A stretch of DNA of 64,000 nt from Whalleya microplaca (lineage: Eukaryota; Ascomycota; Sordariomycetes; Xylariales; Xylariaceae). The DNA is taken from NCBI GenBank assembly GCA_022497155.1, contig MU385752.1:62001-126000 (forward strand), in the 5' to 3' direction. Positions 10,801 to 21,682 of the stretch are shown piece by piece. The translations under genes were made by a program, and so were the position numbers. The notes below the pieces were generated by a model. That model made no database searches. It had not been told where the DNA came from and saw only the letters and a list, made by a program, of their open reading frames with translations. The first letter of the stretch is position 1; every line of letters starts with the position of its first letter.

Positions 10801-13800
10801 GGCCACAAAACGGGTGTCAATATGCTCCTTGAATTGGGACCGCACTCGGCCCTACAGGGTCCTGTGAAGCAGATCCTCAAGGCCGTTGGTGGGGACGCGG
10901 TCAAGGTCCCGTACGCATCTGCTCTTGCGCGAAAGAAAGATGCCGTGGAGACTGCCTTGGATGTTGCAGCCACATTGTTTGCCAAAGGTGCTCTGCTCGA
11001 CTTTGAAGCCATCAACTTCCCTCAGTCCGGCAAGCAACCAACACTTCTCAGTGATCTCCCCAGGTATCCTTGGAATTACTCAGCCAAGTACTGGCATGAG
11101 TCTCGCATGACACTCCAACACAAGAACAGAACGGCTCCACGAAATGACATTTTGGGCACACTCGCGAACTACTCAAACGACCTAGAGCCTACCTGGAGGA
11201 ATATTGTCCGCTTGGATGACCTCCCTTGGCTGCAGCACCATAGGGTTCAGTCTTTAACGATTTTCCCCATGTCTGGGTATGTCTCGATGGCCGTCGAAGC
11301 CGCGTCTCAGCGCGCATTGGCCGCCGACGTGCAGTTTGATAAGTTCGAGCTTCGTGACGTATCTGTAATTGCTCCATTGGTCATTCCAGACGAGGATGTT
11401 GAAATGACCACAGCTCTACGGCCGCATCAAGAAGGCACTCTGGTTTCTTCAGAGGTCTGGGACGAATTCCGGATATGCGCTTGGACAAAGAGCAAAGGGT
11501 GGAAGGAACATTGCAAGGGGTTAATCGCCGTCCAAGCCCATGAGCCCAACGGGGTTGATGATGCTAGGAAGAGCCTGGCGTCGCGGATTGCCTTACAATC
11601 CACCATTTCTGACATCAGTTCCGCTGCATCAACATCTATCGTGATGGATACATTATATGATAACCTGTCGGAGGTTGGCGTCGCATACGGTCCTACATTC
11701 CAGGGTGTCGTTAACTGCCAAGCTTGTGACACTTGCTCTCAAGCAGATCTTCTCATTCCAGATGTGGAAAAGGAGATGCCCAACCACTATGTTACCCGCA
11801 CGGTAATTCAACCTTCGTTGCTCGAGTCGCTCATCTCAATGTACTGGCCAATTGCGAGCTCTGGACGAGACACTCTCGATACGATATACTTGCCATCATC
11901 AGTCTCGAGAATCTCGATTTATAAAGACATCGCCGAGATAAGCCAAAAGCCCAGTGAGGTGCTCCATGCTTATTGTGTTGGCTCTCTCCCAGCGGACAGC
12001 CCAAGGCCGACAAAGATGACCATGTTTGCCACTACAGATAACAATACTTCGAAACCTTTAATCAAGTTGGACGAGTTGACAGTTGCGCCAATCCTAGATC
12101 GTGATGGGCAGTCCGACCTGGAGGCACACCGTGAGCTTTGCTACAAGCTAGACTGGGAACCAATCCTTGAGCCAGTCTCTGCTGAACCTGATAACAAGTC
12201 AGAGCCAATCCCCAATGGAGACTCAGAGCTACCCGACGCATCGATTGAAATCATTCACGGGGACAGCGCTCTACAGAATGAACTTGCGACTAGTCTGACT
12301 GAAGCCTTAGAGCACATAACAGGGAAGAGGCCAAGCACTAGCAGCCTGTTTGACTGTGATGTCGACAACAAACTATGTATATTCCTGTCGGAGATTGACA
12401 AGCCACTTCTATCACTTCTAAAGCCAGAGCAGTTCGATGCTCTACAGAAGATTCTCACATCTGTTCAAGGAATACTATGGGTTGTTCGGGGTGCTTATGA
12501 TAGCTCGACGTCGCCAGATCTGAACATGATCCTTGGCCTCAGCAGGACTATCCGTTCAGAGACCCTATTGCCATTCGCAACATTAGACTTGGACGGTAGG
12601 TCTAAGTTGTCAAATGGCGATGTTTCTAAGGCTATAACGAAGGTCTTCACTGCCGTATTCGGGAAACAGAATTCGCTCAATGGCGAATTGGAGTTCATGG
12701 AGAAGGACGGCTCCTTTTTCACCCCACGGATCATCAACGATCCAGACATGAACGAAGTCGCTCACCGTGAGACGAAGCCATCTGCCCTTCAACCTGTATC
12801 CTTTACTCACAGCGGCCGCGCGCTGAAGATGGCAATTGGGGACGCTGGTGCCCTCGACACGTTGCACTTTATCGATGACTTAGTCAGCGAAGCCCCCCTG
12901 AATGCCGAAGATGTAGAGATCAAAGTACAAGCCGTTGGCGTCAATCACAGAGATCTAACCGCAGCGCATGGAAAGCTTGCGACACACGACTTTGGTATAG
13001 AAGCTAGTGGTGTAGTCACTGCTGTAGGCAAAGACGTCAAGAACTTGGAAGTTGGTGACCGCGTCGCAGCCATCACGCAAGGCGCTTTTGCTACGTCAAC
13101 TCGCACTAAGGCTACATTTGGGTTCAAGATTCCAGCTGACATGTCTTTTGAGGAGGGTGCAACTTTGCCTTTGGCATATAGTACTGCTTATTACTCACTC
13201 ATAGAGCTTGGACGGTTACATGACGATGACAGCATCCTGATTCACGCTGCAGCGGGTGCAGTCGGGCAAGCTGCTATCTCTTTGGCCCAAATGATCGGCG
13301 CCAAAGTATTTGTTACGGTAGGCAGCACTGAGAAGAAGCAATTCCTCATGGAAGAGTATGCGATACCAGAGGACCACATCTTCTACAGCAGGAATATCTC
13401 CTTCGGCGAAGCCGTTCGCCAAGCTACCAACAACCGTGGCGTCGATATGGTGCTCAACTGCCTGACGGGTGATGGGCTTCGGGAAAGCTGGAACTGTCTG
13501 AACAAGTTCGGTCGTCTAATCGACATCGGAGCTCGGGACACTAACACTAGCACCCGAATAGAGATGACCCAGTTTGAGCATAACGCCAGCTTCATGACGG
13601 TGGATATGGTTGCTGTTGCGGCCGAAAGACCGAAGCTCATGCAGAGACTCCTATTTGACGTATCCAAGCTTCTGAAATACCGCAAGATCAGGCCAATCTC
13701 TCCAGTCACAGTGTTCCCTATCTCAGAAGTCGAGTCTGCCTTCAAGGCACTTCACGGAGCGAAGGCGCACGGAAAATTAGTCGTGGTGCCCCATGCGAAC

Positions 13801-15009
13801 GACATTGTCAAGGCGACACCACCTAAGAAACCAGCTCAACTTTTAAAGCCGGATGCGACTTACATCCTCATTGGTGGCACAGGTGGCCTTGGCCGAAGCA
13901 TAGCCCGATGGATGGTTAGCCGAGGCGCTCGTCATTTGGTCTTAGTGTCGAGGAGTGGAAGTGCCACTGGCAAAGTCAAAGACCTGATTGACGAGGCTGC
14001 TGAAGCTGATGCAGAGATTATTGTGCGTCGTTGCGATGTAGCTAATCCCTCGGATGTCGAAGAGCTAGTCAATCATGGCCTAGAAGGTGTGCCTCCTATC
14101 AGAGGGTTAGTACACGGTGCCATGGTCCTTCGAGTAAGTTGCCACAGAAGATATTTTTTGAGCAAGTGTACTAAGTTGATATAGGATGTTCTATTCGAGA
14201 AGATGACATATGACCAGTACAAATCTGTCATCGAATCCAAGGTGCAGGGCGCCTGGAACTTCCACCACGCTCTTGCCAATGCTCCGCTTGACTTCTTTGT
14301 CGCTATCTCATCCGTAGCTGGTGCAGTAGGCAACAGGGGCCAAGGTGCCTACGCAGCGGCGAACTGCTTCCTGAACGCTTTTGTTCAATACCGACTGGCT
14401 CTTGGGCTACCAGCCTCATCAATGGACCTCACGGCTATCTCGGACTCCGGGCACTTGGCAGAAGATCTAGAGAAGGCCGCAGAGGTCGCGAGGAATCTCG
14501 GTAGTGACAGCATCTGCGAAGCAGAGGTCCTAGCGTTGCTTAGTGCTGCCATTAGCGGGAAGATGGCTACCACATGCAATAACCATACCATCACGGGCAT
14601 GCGTATCACGCCGACTATGCAGCCTTTCTGGACCTCCGATGCAAAGTGCAAGCATCTGCGTGAAGCTGCGGAAGCTGCCGCCGCCGCCGAGGGTTCATCA
14701 GGCACAGCTAAGGCTATCTCCTATAATGCTGCACTAAAGGCGGCCAAGACACTCGAAGAGGCGGAGTCCGTGGTCTGCGATGGCTTGGTGCACAAGTTGG
14801 CGGCCGTGATGATGATGGAGCTAGAGGAGCTGGATGTGACTCGCTCTCTCTCGCATTATCCCCTGGACTCGTTAGTGGCGATTGAGATCCGAAACTTCAT
14901 AACGCGCGAGTTCGAGGCAACGTTACAGGTGCTTGAACTGCTTTCGAGCGGCTCGATCCAGACTCTCTCTAAAGCAGTCTGCGTGAAGAGTAAACTGGTC
15001 AACTTTTGA
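7899..15009 (+). CDS. Highly reducing iterative type I PKS, KS-AT-DH-ER-KR-ACP
   Basis: 2280-aa HR-PKS. Exons are 7899-8619, 8668-8878, 8930-9135, 9189-9508, 9574-14133 and 14185-15009; every phase matches. Domains: Asn-Gly-His-rich leader (1-90); KS (~95-520) with [15 protein letters not shown] and NIGHLEG, so Cys-His-His is complete; AT (~624-950) with GHSSG; DH (~1010-1300) with His1042 and YGPTF; ER (~1570-1895) with [11 protein letters not shown] (~1913-2100) with GGTGGLG and Ser/Tyr/Asn in SSVAG and YAAAN; ACP (~2200-2280) with the DSL serine. There is no C-methyltransferase: the DH is followed by a structural linker and then the ER. DH departs from consensus (Gly to Ser in HxxxGxxxxP, catalytic Asp replaced by Glu1237). 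The first intron is GC-AG. Product unknown; probably a reduced unbranched chain, off-loaded by the neighbouring hydrolase (inference). Confidence 0.97.
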
Positions 15010-15302
15010 TCTTCAGACCGGCTGCTGATTTGAGATCCCAGTTGCGTGCAATGTAGGTTTTGTGAGAGTTCAGTAATATTCAAGCTTCTTGTACATTATT
15101 TATTACCCCTAATCGACTCGGTGGCTCACGCTTTTCAACACCCGAGTCAGTTGTTTCCTACGCTCGGATACGGTAATACGGCATTTCCTATTTTAAATCT
15201 CCTTGTTGATCATTTAGTGTAACTTTTTCAATAGATCTTATAGTTTATTCCAAGTTCCTCTACAATGCAGAGTGCTGTGTATTTTGACTATAGACGTTTT
15301 TG
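15010..15302. other. Convergent 3' intergenic (PKS / phytase)
   Basis: About 290 bp between converging stop codons, AT-rich, expected to hold both polyadenylation regions. Nothing else seen. Confidence 0.5.
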
Positions 15303-17592
15303 CTAGAAAGCTCTGGGGTCCCAATTGGGGTCGACTTCCTTCATCAGCCCATCGCTAAGCACGTCACCCAGTCGCACAAGTTTAAAGCTAGCCTCATTGC
15401 TCGTGCCTCCTTCCGGCAATTGATTTGCGTCGTCGTGGACCACGATTAACCCACCGGGAAATGCATCGCCCAGTGCTGTACCAACAGCTGCAAGTCCATC
15501 TGTGTTAGTCACAGCATCGATGCCATCGTCAGAGTTCTCATATATAGTGAAGGTCTCAACATATTTATGAGGCGCAGCTCGGCGATACACATTGTATGCA
15601 CTTACGCCTTGCTGGCTAACAAGGATGAAACCCTGGTCTGCCACGGGACCCTCGACTAATGTCACGCCCTCAACATCAGCATACATGTGTCCGCTGTCAA
15701 TGTCATCAATCAGAAACCCTTCACTTGCGTCATCGTCGGGCTCGGCACCGTACCGCCATAAAGCCCGAGGTTCTTCGCTGATGAATATACACCCATTCGC
15801 CTCGTCCGCTACGCACCCCTCAACTTGGCCACCCGAGCCCCCAGTGAAGTTACGCACGAGTGTAGTATTCAAGGCATTTTCCGCCCATGTAAGCTCATAT
15901 TGCAAATACTCTGCGGACTTTGCATTGACGAAAAGGTATTGCTTGTTACTTTTACGAGAGCGATACACACAGCTGCCATACACCTTGTAGTCATCCTTTG
16001 TAGGCTGTGTGCCGCCAGCTATTTTCTGTAAAGTACCATTGGCGGTCATTTCGAATAGGCTACGCGAAGTTAGCCTTTGATCAAGGGTACTTAGCCTTCG
16101 GGACATACCATAGAGTGTTGTCTGTTCGACAAGCAGCATAAACTAGATCTGTCGTCCTGTTACCTGCCTGAAAATTGTAGATCACATCGACGTTGTCTGG
16201 CTCTCCGGCGTCAATCCTCTGTAGTAGTTTTCCACTCAGATCAAACGTTGCAAGCCCTGCACCATCTTCCGACTTTGTTGTGGTGATAATCCTTGATTCG
16301 GCTTTATTGGATGAGATCCAGATTGCTGGATCATCCCCATCACCCCCGTTGGCATCCGTCTCGGCAACCGGCTGCACTACCTTGAAGGCACAATACAGCC
16401 CGCCCCAGCCTGCATTGCATTCACATTGATTTGCACCGATGCACGCGCCGTGGCTTGAGCAATTGTTGCGGCAGGTAAAAGATGCGCAAGTTGCGCCTTC
16501 AAACCCTGCGAAACATGAGCACGAGGGTTGAGTGCCGTTTTCACTACCGCCTGTGCAGAAGCCGCTTATGTTGCACTTGGCACAAACAGATGTGTTATGC
16601 TTGCTTTGCGTGGCGCGTGGATCATAAGATGTGTTTATCTCTAAACCAAGTTTGTTGAACGCATCTGCCAAAGAGCTGACAGCGAAGCCTTTACCAGCGT
16701 CGCTCTCAATGGCGTAAGTCAGAGCACCCGCTGGGTAATTGTTAGTTGAGTTTTGGTAAACATTTAAGCCTTTAACTTCGATGCTCTCATCTCCAGTAAG
16801 ATTCACGGACCCTAGTAGAACGAGTGATGTGTCGTAAATTGCTATGGTATCCTCCTGAGCGACGAAAAGGTAGTCGGATTGGTTTCCAATATATGTCACA
16901 AGTCCGGTAACATCACTAGCAGCCTCTCCGATGATTGTGATATTTGGTGCAACTGTTGACTCGTCTGCCTTGAAATTGTAAATGGAAGGGTCATCGTCAC
17001 CACTGAAGTAAATGGACTGGGCAGACAACGACACTGCGCATGACGATGCTTCAATAGGCGTCTTGAACGTCTGGACTTCTACCAGCTGGTAAGACTTATA
17101 TTTCCCAACTAATAGAAACTGGACAGCTTGACGCTTGCCGAAGAGGTACAAATACTGTTCTCCGCTGCTTTGGCTCTTCCAGGGACAGAGTGCTGACCAA
17201 TCGCCAAGGGTCGGCGTGATCGGCTCACCAACCTGCTCAGCTGTAGTCGCATGGAAAAGGCGGAAAAGGGAGTCTGGTTGGGCGATGGTGACAATAAGAT
17301 CTTTCCCGTCGACTCCATGGACTGTGGTAACGAGCTTCGTTCGCCCAGGAGTCTCGTGTATTGTATCGTTTAGTGATGTCTTGACATCTAAACTAAACAA
17401 GTGGAAGCCACCAGAAGCAGCGCCGCCATCATTGCCGACTAGAATCGGGCTCGAAGAATCATAGACGACTGCTGTCGAATCTGACTCAATTTCTATTGAT
17501 CGGGCTGAAATTGGTAAGTCGATTTCAGGGGCAGCACTGATCACACTTATACAAGCAACCAGCAGGGCTCCGAAATAGAAAGGAGACCTCAT
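15303..17592 (-). CDS. Secreted beta-propeller (3-)phytase, two propeller halves with EGF-like insert
   Basis: Predicted secreted phytase-like protein, 746 aa, exons 17592-16109 and 16059-15303. The signal peptide is MRSPFYFGALLVACISVISA, cleaved before APE. A first six-bladed-type domain (about 25-330) is followed by a Cys-rich EGF-like segment (~334-402, with CSCFAGFEGATC and CECNAGWGGLYC). The second domain (from about 410) is the better match to the BPP phytase family: DGDDPAIW, ADVEGVTLV, NTDGLAAV and a C-terminal FPGGLIVVHDD. BPP phytases remove phosphate from phytate and bind calcium through acidic residues (established). Several N-glycosylation sequons fit secretion. No obvious link to the polyketide genes; it is probably a bystander. 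Confidence 0.85.
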
Positions 17593-18400
17593 GCTTGAAG
17601 AGCGGGTATGGTAGCTAGTAAATGCAGGACAGAACCTACACTGGAAGCTTCCGAAGAAGCCATCGCCGGCCCCCTTTTATAAGAATCCAGTGTCTCGCTC
17701 CATGTCGTCCAATTCAGAAAGAGCCCGGAGCCTGCACGAAATCATCCCTGTGAAGATCATCGCTTAGACAGACCCGTGCGGTAGCTAGGGGATTTGGTTG
17801 GTGGGCCATTTGATGCCGAGGCGCGGTCCGAGTTCTACGTAGTATTTTGTACTGCAGCTCGAATAGGAAACCTGTTAAGTTACCTAATGTCTTCAGTTTC
17901 AGAGGTTTTGGTATAATTCTCACATGATTAATTTGATAGCTCGAATACAATTGTATACTGAGATGATTTGATCAGGTCACATAGCTCTACACCGGCTTGC
18001 AATGATCTAAAAGCGGAGGTGACGAACAGATGCTTATGTACGTACTGCCGCTTTGCGACTATTAATTATGGAGAATAATCTCCGGTAGATCTAAATATTA
18101 GTATGTATACGTACTGCGTAACTAATAAGTCTGTCACCAGTAGCATAATAAGCTAACATACCCAGCGAAATAGTTGTATCCACTCGCCTTGAAAGAAATA
18201 GTTCGTATTCCGTAGTTTCCACAAGACTTCACTCTATGACGATATCCTCGATTATGTCTATATTTCTAACAGAGTTGAGATTTTTAGGTATATGAGTATA
18301 CTCAACAATAGACTCCGATGATTCATATCTTCTTACATGAACCCAATTGGCCATTGAGCAATAAGATAGACTAAAACATTCAAGTATAGAGGAAGCCTGA
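17593..18400. other. AT-rich intergenic region
   Basis: About 800 bp containing the phytase promoter next to 17593. The rest is AT-rich with no reading frame above background and no recognisable element until the LTR-like repeat that begins near 18401. Confidence 0.5.
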
Positions 18401-18685
18401 TGAAATAGACGCAGGTTACGAGTAGTATAGTAGTTGTATTAGAGAAGTATCATCACTAGAGTCTAGTAGAGGAGGGAAGCCTCCTATATATAAGCCACAA
18501 CCTGTGGGGCGTTGTCAGCCACCTGAATTATCAGCCACTCATCCCTATATTCCGGCACTCTCTGTAGTTGAAGTGATTGATAAACTCTTTGAATCGAATA
18601 CAATCATGTTAATGATCTACTTTCACAGCTACAGTGTGTGCGATAATCATTTAGGTGCTGCCGTGATTACGCTACCTGGATATTA
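18401..18685 (+). repeat. LTR-like repeat, copy A (longest)
   Basis: Starts at TGAAATAGACGCAGGTTA and runs to about TGATTACGCTACCTGG. It contains a TATATATAAGCCACA core resembling an LTR promoter. Related sequence recurs inverted at ~23310-23457 (copy B), direct at ~53458-53590 (copy C), and its last ~50 bp recur at ~60195-60245 (copy D). Several internal blocks match by eye, for example the GGAGGGAAGC block and GATCATTTAGGTGCTGC. Outer ends are approximate. A solo LTR or a MITE are both possible. Confidence 0.65.
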
Positions 18686-18807
18686 GATTCGATCATAGCT
18701 TTTTCCCTAAAGTATCACGAGCAACAACGGTAACCCCACCCCTGGAACAAGTGATAGAAAAGGAATATAAATCATTGATTACTACTGTGTAAACTGGGCT
18801 AAATAAT

Positions 18808-18840
18808 GCGCCGCATGCACCGCATGCGCCGCATGCACAC
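18808..18840. promoter_or_regulatory. Three GCATGC palindromes in 9-bp phase upstream of GST
   Basis: GCATGC occurs at 18813, 18822 and 18831, inside a 9-bp tandem unit, 135-158 bp before the GST start codon. This could be a multimeric regulator site or a minor tandem repeat. Confidence 0.4.
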
Positions 18841-18970
18841 GGACCATACACCCCAGTTACTCAGTTGTTCAGCTGTGATATAGGTATTCCGTTTTCCGTG
18901 CGCTCATTGGAATAGGCATAGGTAATCAGCACCCAAAAACATCGCCATTTGTATCAACGTTTATATCAGC

Positions 18971-19895
18971 ATGTCTGCTCCCTACGAGCTTATCTATTAT
19001 ACAGGGGTTCCAGGCCGTGGCGAACATGTCCGGCTGATTCTCGAGGAAGCCGGCGCCCCGTACCAAGACACTCAATTTCTGTCTTTCGACGAAGCCCGAC
19101 AATGTGTCACGACATGGCTCACGGGCGGTGGAAATGGAAACCCGCGTTACTTTGCACCGCCTCTCTTTAAGCATGGTGACCTCGTCATCTCCCAGACTCC
19201 CAATATACTCCTGTACCTTGGCCCTAAGCTCGGACTTGCGGGCTCGCGAGAGAACGATATATACCGAGTGAATGCCCTTACTCTCACCGCGCTCGATGGT
19301 TTAAGCAACGAAGTGCACGACTCCCATCACCCTATCGCTGTCATGTTGCCTTATGAAGACCAAAAGGAGGAAAGTAGAAGACGTAGTAAGGAGTGGGTTC
19401 AAAATCGCCTACCTTCCCACCTTACGTACTGGCAGAAGGTGTTAGAGAATGAGGAACGGGGACCGGGGCCATGGCTATTAGGAAGCACATTCACGTATGC
19501 TGATTTGGTCTTGTTTCAGGTGCGTTTCTCTATCCTTAGCCCCATCCTATTCCTAAGATATCTCATTTCATTTAGCTCCTTGTGTAGCCGTATAATTGCC
19601 AACCCTCTTAGCCTTGACTGATCACCCAGTATAGTGCATTGATGGTACCCATTATGCTTTCCCTAAGGCAATGAAGCAGGCCAGAGACACTGGTAAATAT
19701 GACAGGGTATTTAAGCTGTGGGAGGACGTGAAGGCTCGGCCAAAGATCGCCGCATACCTTGCCAGCAACAGAAGACAAGAATATCAGGACTGGGGCATCT
19801 ACCGGCATTATGATGACAATGATGTAGTTGCTGAGTATCCCCTCCTAGCATACGGAACGAGAGTTCATCTACATGGTTCAAAGAATACATATTAA
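18971..19895 (+). CDS. Glutathione S-transferase
   Basis: Cytosolic GST, 269 aa, exons 18971-19519 and 19635-19895. The N-terminal thioredoxin-like domain begins YELIYYTGVPGRGEHVRL, with the glutathione-contact Tyr near residue 9-10 and SQTPNILLYLG (~75-85) as the cis-Pro/SxS-type glutathione-binding stretch (here SQTPN). The all-helical C-terminal domain ends in a longer tail than usual. It conjugates glutathione to electrophiles (established). Position near the PKS and a reductase suggests a tailoring or detoxification role, but a general stress GST is equally likely. Confidence 0.88.
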
Positions 19896-19992
19896 GCAGT
19901 ACAGGATAGTGCAACCGCGGGCTTGAACGACATTCGGACAACCTTGAACCTGAACATTGATCTGATGAGCTTCCTCTGATTTTCTGATATAA

Positions 19993-20860
19993 ATGTTACT
20001 TATTATGACAAATTTCAGAGAAAGCCTCCAACTTAGTAGCGATTATGGCGAATTAGGTGTACCCCTATCCTCGAGCGGATACCGCGACGTTGATTCGGTA
20101 GTTTCAAAGCATATCCAGGTTGCTACATCAAAGCTTCCGGCAAAAGTCGATCGACCTATTATCACTTCAATGTTTAACGATTTCGAGGTGATTAGGCTCG
20201 AAAATGATCAATTTTTCCAAATAACTAAAGCCACCGGCTTCTGGTCTGAAGCTTATCCTCGCCAGCAAGGCCAGACTCGTGCTGGCCTATGTGGTAGAGA
20301 TTCGCCGACCTCCGCTCGACTGGACTAGCCTTCAGCCTGACAACTCTACCCCTCGAGTAGAAATACTAAACCAGCATGCACGATTTATGCGTCAACTCCA
20401 CCGTATTCTCGAAGACGACAAGTTTATCTCACCAATGAACCACAGGTTCGTTCAAACTAAATCCCCTGTCTCCCTACAAAGTCCATCTATCAGCAGATCC
20501 TTAGTCTTCACCCCAAGCATAACATCGTCAACAAGCTGGCCAGTTGCTTGACTAGTGAATAAGATAGCCTGCATGCAGATAGTCTTTCGTAACATAGAAA
20601 CAAAACAGACGCTGGAAGCTATGTATGAATTCTGGCGCTTCTTTGCGCGGCCACCCTTCTACTCGGCAAATTTTATTTTCTGAAGGCCTTCACTAATACC
20701 GATGGTGTTGGGAAGTTTCGCATCTTCGAGGTCGGCGCCAAGACCGGTGGCCCGATTTGGTACATCGTCAACCACTTCAATAATTATGGCATTCCTTTCG
20801 AGTATATAGATTTAATTATTAGTCAATCATCAGTTGAATAGCTAATGTTTCCCGCGGCCA
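19993..20860 (+). pseudogene. Relic of a non-reducing-type PKS C-terminal region (ACP-to-CMeT linker and C-methyltransferase N-half)
   Basis: Successive frames carry family-typical pieces in the correct order: KLPAKVDRPIITSMF and TKATGFWSEAYPRQ (to ~20265), then LVLAYVVE, RFMRQLHRILEDD and a VQTKSPV-like step (to ~20470), then, after further frame changes and stops, KFYFLKAFTNTDGVGKFRI and the SAM-binding EVGAKTGGPIWYIV (normally a GTGGTT core). These are hallmarks of the conserved stretch before and inside the C-methyltransferase of methylating fungal NR-PKSs. At least three frame changes and two in-frame stops separate them, and no KS, AT, PT, ACP or reductase remains. It cannot belong to the intact HR-PKS, which has no methyltransferase. 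Confidence 0.82.
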
Positions 20861-21682
20861 GCGATTACTATGAACCTATATAATATTCATAATCATCACT
20901 GTTGAGCTATTACTGCCTAGTATATACTAACGTATCAATAGTTAAAGTAGCTGCGAAACAGCTGCAGCCAGATGGGGAAAGGGATATCCTCCGCCTGGCA
21001 GAGATTTTTACACTATAGCTATATGGCCAAGTGCACCTTGTAATACTAAAATTATATATATAGAAATACAGTGATTTTTCATAGAAGGTTATTTTTTCAA
21101 AGAAAAAGTTTAAGTCTACTTATGTTAATAATGAGCCATTAAAATACTCGTGTAATTTATAAGCTTAAATCATTCCAAGAGTAAAAGAACCGATGTTTCG
21201 TTTCAAACTACATACAGTTAAGTCGAGAATGAATGACATTATGAAGGAATGTGCCAACACCTGCACGTTGGTGGCACAGAAGTTTTAATGGCATCTCATT
21301 GCAAAAGTACCGATCAAAAATAAGTGGTGATACTGATTTGAATTCGATTTAACATCATTAATTGGTCATTAATCACGGGACTTTGTTCGGCGTCTTTCCC
21401 CGCTCGAGAAGACGTCAAATAGATGACGTGGTGTGCAGTCAGACTAATGACTACCTAGGTATGCATTAGAAATGAGGCACGGCGTTGCAAATCGGCTTTA
21501 CGGCATTAGGTCTTTATAAAAAGTATATTATTAACTCCGATGCGAATACAATCAATCAATGATTCACGATGGGTGAGTACAAGTAGCATTAAAAGAGAAG
21601 GATATTCCCTCAACATTCAGTGCCGTCTCAACCTCATTTTTGCAAAATATTTACGCCTCTCAATATCGGGACCAGTAATATC
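20861..21682. other. AT-rich intergenic region
   Basis: About 820 bp. The first part may be the last remains of the PKS relic; the rest is AT-rich and holds the promoter of the aldo-keto reductase. No other gene seen. Confidence 0.5.
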
